Below the pieces are notes generated by a model. The model worked only from the letters and a program-made list of their open reading frames with translations. It was not told the origin of the DNA and made no database searches. DNA of 12,260 nucleotides from an uncultured Leptolyngbya sp. (lineage in GTDB: Bacteria > Cyanobacteriota > Cyanobacteriia > Phormidesmidales > Phormidesmidaceae): assembly GCA_937899365.1 (NCBI GenBank), contig CALBPH010000224.1:1-12260 (forward strand). Direction: 5' to 3'. A program made the position numbers and the translations under genes. Below, in pieces: positions 1 through 5,960 of this stretch (position 1 is the stretch's first letter; each line of letters opens with the position of its first letter).

Positions 1-1057
1 GGGAGCTTATGGCGCTGGTTTGTTCCACCTGATGACCCATGCCTACTTCAAGGCCATGCTGTTCCTGGGGTCTGGCTCCGTTATCCATGGCATGGAGGGC
101 GTTGTCGGCCACAACCCCACCTACGCTCAAGATATGCGGCTCATGGGTGGTCTACGGAAATACATGCCAGCAACCGCGATTACGTTCCTGATTGGAACCC
201 TGGCGATCTCTGGAATTCCTCCGTTTGCGGGTTTCTGGTCTAAGGATGAAATCCTGGGTTCCACGTTCCAAGTCAGTCCGGTTTTATGGGCCGTCGGCTG
301 GGTAACAGCAGGCATCACGGCTTTCTATATGTTTCGCATGTACCTATCCACCTTTGAAGTGGAATTCAAAGGTACTAACGCAGACATTAAAGAACAGCTA
401 CGGATTGAAAATCTGCAGAGTATGGGGGCGTCCCTCGGTCCTGGTGCCATGAGCACTCAGGAAATGCCAACGGCAGAAGACCATCATGATGATCATCACC
501 ATGCGTCCGAGCCCCATGAGTCACCGATATCGATGACGTTACCGCTGATTTTGTTGGCGATTCCGTCTATTTTGGTGGGTCTGGTGGGCACCCCCTTTGG
601 CAACTACTTTGAGGCATTTATTTCGGCCCCTGGTGAAGTGGTTACCGTGGCTGAGCTTGCCGAAGAGGTAGACCTACATGAGTTTGCGGTCATGGCTGGT
701 AGCTCTGTGGCCATCTCAGTTGTGGGGATTACCCTGGCTGTGCTGATGTATGTGACGAAGACTATTGATGCGGGTGCGATCGCAAATAAGATCAAGCCAC
801 TTTACAACTTCTCCCTCAACAAGTGGTACGTCGACGATATCTACGAAGTTGTCTTTGTCCAAGGCAGTCGCAAGATTGCAAAAGGAGCCTTGACCAAGGA
901 CGTTAAACTTGAAGACGGCATCGTCAACCTTACCGGCTTTCTCACACTGATCACGGGCGAAGGTCTAAAGTACCTAGAAACTGGCCGTGCTCAATTCTAT
1001 GCACTGATTGTATTTGGAGCCGTATTGGGGCTAGTAGTGCTATCGGGATTGACTTAG
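1..1057 (+). CDS. ndhF: NAD(P)H-quinone oxidoreductase subunit 5 (NdhF), C-terminal part
   Basis: Membrane subunit of the cyanobacterial NDH-1 complex in the thylakoid; NdhF is a proton-pumping antiporter-like subunit used in respiration and cyclic electron flow around photosystem I. The gene is cut by the left edge: the frame is open from base 2 (GAYGAGLFHLMTHAYFKAML), which is internal to the NuoL/NdhF family, so about 351 C-terminal residues are present. Visible family marks are the HLMTHAYFKA helix, the GIPPFAGFWSKDEIL block, a hydrophilic loop rich in His and Asp (about 473-520), several hydrophobic helices, and the NKWYVDDIYE segment before the long lateral helix and final membrane anchor. 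It ends in TAG and is followed by its own terminator. No ndhD follows. The pattern fits the NDH-1L form (NdhF1) better than the CO2-uptake forms, but this was judged by eye. Confidence 0.95.
   Translation, partial: GAYGAGLFHLMTHAYFKAMLFLGSGSVIHGMEGVVGHNPTYAQDMRLMGGLRKYMPATAITFLIGTLAISGIPPFAGFWSKDEILGSTFQVSPVLWAVGWVTAGITAFYMFRMYLSTFEVEFKGTNADIKEQLRIENLQSMGASLGPGAMSTQEMPTAEDHHDDHHHASEPHESPISMTLPLILLAIPSILVGLVGTPFGNYFEAFISAPGEVVTVAELAEEVDLHEFAVMAGSSVAISVVGITLAVLMYVTKTIDAGAIANKIKPLYNFSLNKWYVDDIYEVVFVQGSRKIAKGALTKDVKLEDGIVNLTGFLTLITGEGLKYLETGRAQFYALIVFGAVLGLVVLSGLT
776..783. repeat. HIP1 octamer GCGATCGC (inside ndhF)
   Basis: Exact copy of the cyanobacterial highly iterated palindrome, within the coding sequence of ndhF. 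Confidence 0.8.
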
Positions 1058-1118
1058 CTCCGTCCGCGCTCAGGCAAATTGGTCTAGCGGCGTAGTAACT
1101 CTAATCACCGCTAGAAAG

Positions 1119-1167
1119 AAAAACCTTGTAAGGGCATCATCTTATGCCTATCCTTACAAGGCTTTTT
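1119..1167 (+). terminator. Intrinsic terminator of ndhF
   Basis: A perfect 10-bp stem, CCTTGTAAGG at 1124-1133 with CCTTACAAGG at 1152-1161, encloses an 18-nt loop that itself holds a GCAT/ATGC mini-stem. The stem is followed by CTTTTTC on the plus strand, and A-rich sequence precedes it, so it could work weakly in both directions. It lies 62 bp after the ndhF stop. Confidence 0.8.
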
Positions 1168-1200
1168 CATAGCTTTGGCCCACATTGGTTAGGACAAGCC

Positions 1201-1307
1201 ATACCAAATCCGAATTCATTAAACCCGATTAAAAATAGACAATTTTGTAGGGGCACTCCCTTGTGGATGCCCCTCAATATCGGGTGTTATCAGTTAGGAT
1301 TTCGTAT
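1201..1307. repeat. Nested inverted-repeat element, MITE-like
   Basis: The ends form an imperfect terminal inverted repeat: ATACCAAATCC (1201-1211) against GGATTTCGTAT (1297-1307), 10 of 11 positions complementary. Inside lie a second perfect 7-bp pair, ACCCGAT (1223-1229) with ATCGGGT (1279-1285), and a third, AGGGGCA (1249-1255) with TGCCCCT (1268-1274). The RNA or single strand would fold into one long arm. There is no credible coding frame. The TA dinucleotides at both ends would suit a TA target duplication (as made by IS630/Tc1-type elements), but no longer duplication is seen. AGGGGCA...TGCCCCT cores are common in intergenic repeats of cyanobacteria. It sits between two convergent genes and their terminators. 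Confidence 0.55.
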
Positions 1308-1348
1308 CACAGTCCCTGAACGCGTTAGGCGACTAATACCAATAGAAC

Positions 1349-1378
1349 AAAAAACCGTCCTAATACATCAGGACGGTT
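1349..1378 (-). terminator. Intrinsic terminator of the LysR-type gene
   Basis: Read on the minus strand, a perfect 9-bp stem (AACCGTCCT at 1370-1378 with AGGACGGTT at 1353-1361, 8-nt loop) runs directly into a T tract (A tract at 1349-1354 on the plus strand). It lies about 50 bp after the stop codon of the minus-strand LysR gene and is a textbook rho-independent terminator. Confidence 0.85.
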
Positions 1379-1429
1379 GCCATATTTGAACGTTATCTCC
1401 AACACCACAGGTCAGAAGTTCATCACAAC

Positions 1430-2392
1430 TTACCCCACTACAGCCGCAGCTTCTTTACTCGACAGCGGCTGCCCCAACCCTGGCAAGAATCGCTTCGCCA
1501 TGGCTGGACTTTCTTCCAACAAATAATTCAAAAAGCTCTCAGCTACCACAGAAAGCTGCTTACCAGCCAAGTGCCCAACATACCACTGCCTAGGAATGGG
1601 AAATCCTTCTATATCAAGGATGGCAAATTCACCTGTGGTACCTTCCGAGATAATGGTGTGTTGCGATAAGACCGAAACACCCAGACCACCGGCAATCCCC
1701 TGTTTAATGGCTTCGTTACTACCCAACTCTAGGCGCACCTTGACATCAATATTATTAGCCGCAAAAAGCTTTTGCACAGCTTCGCGAGTACCAGACCCTG
1801 GCTCCCGCATAATAAAGGGCTCATTATTCAGCGCATCTATGGGGATGTTTTGCTTACCCGCCAATGGGTGATCCGTCGGAGCAATGACCACCAAGGGGTT
1901 ATCCAAAAAGGGATAAGTCTTTAGATCTGGCTGGCTGGGAAGTTGGCTAAAGATAAATAGATCATCCTTATTGTTGAGCATTCGCTCTTGAATATTTTGA
2001 TGATTAGTCACCTTGAGCGAAATATCGATGCCAGGGTAGCGCTTACAAAATGGCCCCAGTAATCGAGGGACAAAGTACTTGGCGGTGGTGATGACGGCAA
2101 TACTCAGCTTGCCTTGTTTCATGCCCTTAAGATCGGCAATTGACATTTCAAACTGGGATAGCCCTTGAAAAATTTCCTGGCAAGTCTCTAGTAGCTTCTT
2201 ACCGGCCTGGGTTAGGTATAGTCGCTTACCAATCTGCTCAAATAGCGGTAATCCGACAGCTTTTGTAAGCTGCTTGACTTGTATTGATACCGTCGGCTGG
2301 GTTAAATAAAGTTCTTCAGCTGCCCGGGTAAAACTACCGTGGCGCGCAGTGGCTTCAAACACCTTGAGTTGATGGAGCGTCGCATGAATCAC
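1430..2392 (-). CDS. LysR-family transcriptional regulator, CmpR/CbbR-like
   Basis: DNA-binding regulator of 320 residues, the usual LysR length. The N-terminal winged helix-turn-helix spans about residues 5-64 (LHQLKVFEATARHGSFTRAA, then LTQPTVSIQVKQL), followed by a linker helix and a periplasmic-binding-protein-like effector domain from about residue 93 (VITTAKYFVPRL, FIMREPGSGTREAV, LGSNEAIKQGIAGGLGVSVLSQHT). These blocks closely match the CmpR/CbbR group, which in cyanobacteria controls bicarbonate transport and Calvin-cycle genes in response to metabolites such as 2-phosphoglycolate or RuBP; that this protein senses the same effectors is inference. The start is GTG at 2392, preceded by GAGGA at a suitable distance; the nearby ATG is out of frame. 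It is divergent from the CHR transporter gene, the classical arrangement for a LysR regulator and its target, and shares a 97-bp control region with it. The symbol is left open because cmpR, cbbR and rbcR cannot be separated here. Confidence 0.9.
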   Translation of the reverse strand: MIHATLHQLKVFEATARHGSFTRAAEELYLTQPTVSIQVKQLTKAVGLPLFEQIGKRLYLTQAGKKLLETCQEIFQGLSQFEMSIADLKGMKQGKLSIAVITTAKYFVPRLLGPFCKRYPGIDISLKVTNHQNIQERMLNNKDDLFIFSQLPSQPDLKTYPFLDNPLVVIAPTDHPLAGKQNIPIDALNNEPFIMREPGSGTREAVQKLFAANNIDVKVRLELGSNEAIKQGIAGGLGVSVLSQHTIISEGTTGEFAILDIEGFPIPRQWYVGHLAGKQLSVVAESFLNYLLEESPAMAKRFLPGLGQPLSSKEAAAVVG

Positions 2393-2412
2393 GGGTTGAA
2401 TCCTCGTTGCAG

Positions 2413-2460
2413 CTATCGGTAGTCTATCGTAACGTATCGGTCGATAGAGTCTATTCTATC
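2413..2460. promoter_or_regulatory. Putative LysR operator between divergent genes
   Basis: The 97-bp gap between the divergent regulator and transporter genes holds CTATCG at 2413 and 2424 and GTATCG at 2434, spaced 11 and 10 bp and so on one face of the helix. Overlapping dyads are TCTATCG (2423-2429) with CGATAGA (2442-2448), spacer 12, and GATAGA (2443-2448) with TCTATC (2455-2460), spacer 6. LysR proteins bind such partly symmetric sites as tetramers over about 50 bp. No clear -35 element is visible; TATTCT or TATCAA near 2452-2462 could be a -10 box for the transporter gene. Confidence 0.55.
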
Positions 2461-2489
2461 AAAGAAACCTGTTTGAGTGGTTTTTTTCT

Positions 2490-3665
2490 ATGAATACCCA
2501 GATTAATAAATTGTGGGAACTAGCCAGGTTGTTCTTAAAGCTAGGTGCTATTGGCTTTGGGGGGCCTCAGGCTCACATTGCCATGATTAATGATGAAGCT
2601 GTAGAGCAACGCGGTTGGCTCAGCAGCGATGAGTTTAGTGATGGCCTAGCAGTATGTGAGATGCTGCCAGGCCCAGCATCTACCCAAATGGGAATTTATG
2701 CGGGCTACGTCTATGGCGGATGGTTAGGGGCGTTGGTAGCAGGTCTGGCTTTTATTACCCCCGCATTTTTCATTGTGGTGGGGTTGAGCTGGGTATATTT
2801 TCAATTTCAGCAACTGCCCCAGCTACTGGCCTTATTTTTTGGCCTATCCCCTGTGATGATTGCAATCATTCTGGGGTTTTGCTACAAGCTTGGCCGCAAA
2901 TCTATTCAGACCTGGGTAGAGGTGGCTATTGCCGCTTGGGCTGTTTTAGCCAGTGCAGTTAGCGATCTCAGCACACCGGTTTTATTTTTACTGGCGGGGC
3001 TCTTAGGGATAGGGCTGTATGGGCCCAAGGGTCTACGGCTCAATAGTTTTATGCCCCTGGGGTTATGGGCGATGGTGCAGCCTAGCTTTTTTGGCAACGA
3101 ACGGATCACCACCTACGGCTGGCCTCTATTTATCTTCTTTCTCAAGGTCGGTACCCTAATCTTCGGCGGGGGGTTAGTGATTATTCCGTTACTGGAGTTT
3201 GAGGTGGTAGAACGGCTGGGTTGGCTCTCCACTACGGACTTTATTAATGGTGTCGCCATCGGTCAGCTGAGCCCCGGGCCAGTAGTACTAACGGCTGCCT
3301 TTGTAGGGTACAAAATGGCTGGTTTTTTGGGGGCGTTTGTGTCAGCTGTCGGCATTTTTACACCGTCATTTTTGTTTATTATGCTGGCAGCACCAGTACT
3401 GGTGCGTTTACGGAAAAACCCTTGGGTACAGGCCTTTCTTAGGGGCATTAAACCGGCTGTGGTGGGGGCAATTATGGCGGCGGCCGTGCCCCTGGGTCAA
3501 ACCACATTTGGTCAAGCAACCTGGTCTTTATCGGTGTTGGCTGTGGTGATTGCGATCGCATCGCTCATCGCCATCATCCGATTTAGAATTACCGCCTGGA
3601 AGCTGATTCTTGCAGGAGCAGCCTTGGGGCTAGTGGGTTATCCACTCCTAGGTGGAGGAGTTTAG
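2490..3665 (+). CDS. chrA: ChrA/CHR-family transporter, bidomain
   Basis: Inner-membrane protein of 391 residues, the usual length of two-domain (long-chain) CHR transporters; the characterised members export chromate driven by the proton gradient. The two homologous halves are both visible: FGGPQAHI (23-30) and LPGPAS (59-64) in the N half, FGGG (225-228) and LSPGPV (260-265) in the C half, each followed by a GxxGAxVA/GAFVSA-type segment and a FxTP(S/A)F helix start. About ten to twelve hydrophobic helices are present. The ATG at 2490 has only a weak GAGTGG-like ribosome site. The gene is divergent from the CmpR-like regulator, which probably controls it. Chromate may not be the real substrate in this organism: family membership is sure, substrate is not. 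Confidence 0.9.
   Translation: MNTQINKLWELARLFLKLGAIGFGGPQAHIAMINDEAVEQRGWLSSDEFSDGLAVCEMLPGPASTQMGIYAGYVYGGWLGALVAGLAFITPAFFIVVGLSWVYFQFQQLPQLLALFFGLSPVMIAIILGFCYKLGRKSIQTWVEVAIAAWAVLASAVSDLSTPVLFLLAGLLGIGLYGPKGLRLNSFMPLGLWAMVQPSFFGNERITTYGWPLFIFFLKVGTLIFGGGLVIIPLLEFEVVERLGWLSTTDFINGVAIGQLSPGPVVLTAAFVGYKMAGFLGAFVSAVGIFTPSFLFIMLAAPVLVRLRKNPWVQAFLRGIKPAVVGAIMAAAVPLGQTTFGQATWSLSVLAVVIAIASLIAIIRFRITAWKLILAGAALGLVGYPLLGGGV
3552..3559. repeat. HIP1 octamer GCGATCGC (inside chrA)
   Basis: Exact copy of the highly iterated palindrome found in many cyanobacterial genomes; the other copies in the window start at 776, 4097 and 11555. It supports the taxonomic assignment. Confidence 0.8.
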
Positions 3666-3697
3666 AGTTTGAGTGTGGCTGACTCAGTTGCTGACTA

Positions 3698-3773
3698 AGT
3701 TATGAATTATTCCAGCCAACCTGTTTTACACGGCACAAAAACTCCTAAGGTGTAAAACTCATAATTCATAACT
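3698..3773. repeat. Nested inverted repeat between chrA and the DUF1611 gene
   Basis: A perfect 13-bp outer pair, AGTTATGAATTAT (3698-3710) with ATAATTCATAACT (3761-3773), encloses a perfect 8-bp inner pair, GTTTTACA (3723-3730) with TGTAAAAC (3751-3758), around a 20-nt loop. The two stems are separated by 12 nt on the left and 2 nt on the right, so they would stack as a bulged long hairpin. TTATGAATTAT-type words are frequent in intergenic repeats of cyanobacteria. It could end chrA transcription although no T tract follows, or be a remnant of a small mobile palindrome. The rest of the 140-bp gap shows no other clear signal. Confidence 0.6.
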
Positions 3774-3805
3774 CAAGGCTTTCTACTCCAAGTGATTCCC
3801 TAGTC

Positions 3806-4864
3806 ATGCATCTTCAACCTCACCATCGAATCGCCATTTTGCTCCACAACGGTATCACCGGAGCCAAGGGTAAAACCGGTCTGGCCCTACTGCGTTACAG
3901 CCAAAACCCCATCGCCGTTGTTATTGATGAAACCTGCACAGGACAGCCCATTCAGTCCCTGACTGGCATCGATCGCAATGTGCCCATTGTCGCCACAATG
4001 CGCGAGGCTCTAGCCCATAGGCCAGACGTGTTAGCCATTGGGTTAGCACCATCAGGAGGACGTTTGCCAGATCCATGGATAGAGGATGTACGAGTTGCGA
4101 TCGCATCAGGTCTGAGCATCATGAATGGTCTCCACACCTATTTCAATGACGATCCTAGCCTTACCCAACATCTTGATCCGGTCCACTATCCTCATCAGTG
4201 GATTTGGGATATGCGGCAAGAACCCACCGGTCTCTCAGTGGGTACAGGCAAAGCCCGCCATCTCAACTGCCGTCGTGTGTTGACCGTCGGCACCGACATG
4301 GCCGTTGGAAAAATGTCCACCTGCATCGAACTTAACCAAGCCACCCAAACCAGAGGATTACGGTCTCAATTAATTGCCACAGGTCAAACCGCTCTTATGC
4401 TTGGGGCTCCTGGCATAGCCCTTGATGCTGTACGTGTAGACTTCGCCGCCGGAGCCGTTGAGCAAGCGATACTAACCCACAGCCAAGACAAAGATATCCT
4501 ATATGTCGAGGGTCAGGGCTCCCTACTCAATCCAGCATCTACCGCTACATTGCCACTACTCCGAGGCTCCCAACCCACTCACCTCGTGCTGGTACACAAA
4601 ATACATTTAGAGAAAATACAGCACTTTCCAGAATTTGGTATTCCGCCAATCCAGAAGGTGATTCATCTATATCAAACGGTAGCTGCAGCAGGAGGAACAT
4701 TCACAGTCCCCAAAATTGCAGGCATTGCGTTAAATACATTTGGTGCAGATGAAGGGGTAGCGAAAACTGCAATCCAAACCCTATCACAAACAACCGGACT
4801 CCCCTGCGCGGACGTTGTCCGCTTTAGTCCAAACCCAATTTTAGAGGCCATTCTCAACGATTGA
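3806..4864 (+). CDS. DUF1611 family protein (DgcN-like P-loop protein)
   Basis: Cytoplasmic protein of 352 residues, full length for the DUF1611 family. The N-terminal domain (about 8-145) is Rossmann-like, with AVVIDETCTGQ and LAIGLAPSGGRLP; the C-terminal domain is a P-loop NTPase fold with the family's Walker-A-like segment GTDMAVGKMS (162-171), followed by ATGQTALMLG and the VEGQGSLLNP block (234-243). Characterised members (DgcN) take part in D-glutamate metabolism through N-acetyl-D-glutamate, usually beside an enolase-superfamily dipeptide-epimerase-like gene (dgcA/ycjG). No such partner is seen here; the neighbours are chrA and, convergently, infA. A role in D-amino acid or cell-wall peptide turnover is therefore inference. 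The ATG at 3806 gives the expected N terminus; no strong ribosome site is visible before it. Confidence 0.82.
   Translation: MHLQPHHRIAILLHNGITGAKGKTGLALLRYSQNPIAVVIDETCTGQPIQSLTGIDRNVPIVATMREALAHRPDVLAIGLAPSGGRLPDPWIEDVRVAIASGLSIMNGLHTYFNDDPSLTQHLDPVHYPHQWIWDMRQEPTGLSVGTGKARHLNCRRVLTVGTDMAVGKMSTCIELNQATQTRGLRSQLIATGQTALMLGAPGIALDAVRVDFAAGAVEQAILTHSQDKDILYVEGQGSLLNPASTATLPLLRGSQPTHLVLVHKIHLEKIQHFPEFGIPPIQKVIHLYQTVAAAGGTFTVPKIAGIALNTFGADEGVAKTAIQTLSQTTGLPCADVVRFSPNPILEAILND
4097..4104. repeat. HIP1 octamer GCGATCGC (inside DUF1611 gene)
   Basis: Exact copy of the cyanobacterial highly iterated palindrome, within coding sequence. Confidence 0.8.
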
Positions 4865-4881
4865 AGCAACCAAGCGCTGTA

Positions 4882-4900
4882 CTAAAGTTCGGTACTTTAG
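4882..4900. terminator. Hairpin between convergent DUF1611 and infA genes
   Basis: A perfect 7-bp stem, CTAAAGT (4882-4888) with ACTTTAG (4894-4900) and a 5-nt TCGGT loop, lies in the 59-bp gap between the two convergent stop codons. It is AT-rich and has no clear T tract on either side, so it is at best a weak bidirectional terminator. The position is what suggests the role. Confidence 0.4.
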
Positions 4901-4923
4901 ATCTTCGAAAACTACGGCTTCGA

Positions 4924-5148
4924 TTACTTCTTACGCAAACGATAGGTAATACGTCCCTTCGTCAGATCATACGGGGTAAGCTCAACCTTCACTCGATCAC
5001 CTGGCAAAATCTTGATGTAATTGCGACGAATTTTCCCAGAGATATGAGCTAACACATTAAACCCATTATCCAAATCTACCCGAAACATGGCATTGGGAAG
5101 AGATTCGGTAACAGTCCCTTCCATTTCAATCAAATCTTGCTTAGACAA
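4924..5148 (-). CDS. infA: Translation initiation factor IF-1
   Basis: Small OB-fold protein that binds the 30S A site and helps IF-2 and IF-3 place the initiator tRNA. From Ser-Lys-Gln-Asp-Leu-Ile-Glu to the C-terminal TYRLRKK it is a standard 74-residue bacterial IF-1, with the nearly invariant stretches [19 protein letters not shown] and [13 protein letters not shown]. The start is set at TTG (5148), since family proteins begin (M)[10 protein letters not shown], and AGGAAT stands at ribosome-site distance before this TTG. A longer frame from 5175 would add nine residues foreign to the family. It lies 257 bp after adk, much looser than the rest of the cluster, and is followed by a convergent gene instead of rpmJ. 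A rare TTG start on a translation factor may limit its synthesis. Confidence 0.95.
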
Positions 5149-5223
5149 GTAGCTATTCCTCAACTCAGTAAACAATCAAATAGGAACAGTTGGACATGTG
5201 AGCCCCAACCACTCCTAAAGCAA

Positions 5224-5244
5224 ATATCCTACGCCTTAGGATAT
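5224..5244 (-). promoter_or_regulatory. Hairpin in the adk-infA gap (infA leader)
   Basis: A perfect 8-bp stem, ATATCCTA (5224-5231) with TAGGATAT (5237-5244), 5-nt loop, about 75 bp before the infA start. On the minus strand TTTGCTTT follows, so it could be a weak terminator or attenuator after adk, or part of the infA 5' leader. A TATAAA word at about 5275-5280, in minus-strand reading, might be a -10 box, but no matching -35 was seen. The rest of the 257-bp gap (5149-5405) has no gene: rpmJ was looked for and is not there. Confidence 0.4.
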
Positions 5245-5405
5245 CTAACTGCCTCTATGGCATAACGTAAGACTTTTATAGTGGTCTCCTGCCCTATCCC
5301 ATTGAGCCAATGCTACAAGCGTAACAAACGATACCCAAAATGCTATGGAATCCAATGGGAATGACTCCACAAACCGAACGAATAGATAATTTTGCCTATC
5401 GTATA

Positions 5406-5960
5406 TTAGGCCTGCAAAACCTGCTTTAGATCAGCCTCTACAGAATCCATTGACTGATTGCCATTGATGGACACTAACTGCTGGCGACTTCGAAAGAATT
5501 CGATCAGCGGTTCCGTCTGCCGACGATAAACTTCTAACCGGTTACGAATCACATCTTCGTTATCGTCCTTACGACCTCGTTCCAATAAGCGCGATATTAA
5601 GACATTATCGGGAACTTCTAGATTCAGAACACACTCACAGGGCTGTTCGATCTCTACCAACAGCTTATCTAGAAAATTTGCCTGGCTAACGTTCCGGGGG
5701 AACCCATCTAAAATCCATCCCTTTCCGGCATCTTCTTGATTCAAACGCTCACGGATAAGATCCAGAATCAAATCATCGGGGACTAATTCTCCCGCATTCA
5801 TATAAGATTCAGCTTTTTGACCCAGATCGGTCTTAGCCGCAACCGCTGATCGCAAAATATCACCAGTTGAAATATGAGGTACACCAAAGTCCTTAGATAG
5901 AAAAGATGCTTGAGTGCCCTTACCAGCCCCAGGAGGGCCTAAAAAAATTACTCTGATCAC
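5406..5960 (-). CDS. adk: Adenylate kinase
   Basis: Cytosolic enzyme that interconverts ATP + AMP and two ADP. The protein has 184 residues: P-loop GPPGAGKGTQ (8-17), AMP-binding STGDILR (31-37), GFPRN (86-90), and the short lid form in which ERGRKDDNEDVIRNRLEVY runs without the long zinc or lid insertion. Short-lid adenylate kinases are usual in cyanobacteria. The start is GTG at 5960, and its G is the last base of the secY TAG (TAGTG), so translation is probably coupled to secY. An adk next to secY is typical of the bacterial spc cluster. Confidence 0.96.
   Translation of the reverse strand: MIRVIFLGPPGAGKGTQASFLSKDFGVPHISTGDILRSAVAAKTDLGQKAESYMNAGELVPDDLILDLIRERLNQEDAGKGWILDGFPRNVSQANFLDKLLVEIEQPCECVLNLEVPDNVLISRLLERGRKDDNEDVIRNRLEVYRRQTEPLIEFFRSRQQLVSINGNQSMDSVEADLKQVLQA

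Noticed and set aside
1144..1389. Open frame of 81 codons on the plus strand after ndhF
   Set aside because: It starts inside the ndhF terminator hairpin and runs through the nested repeat and the second terminator; the protein has no family likeness and no ribosome site.
4865..4923. A hidden rpmJ (L36) gene after infA or in the adk-infA gap
   Set aside because: The 59-bp gap is too short for its 37-38 codons, and the 257-bp adk-infA gap has no frame with the Cys/His zinc pattern and basic residues of L36.
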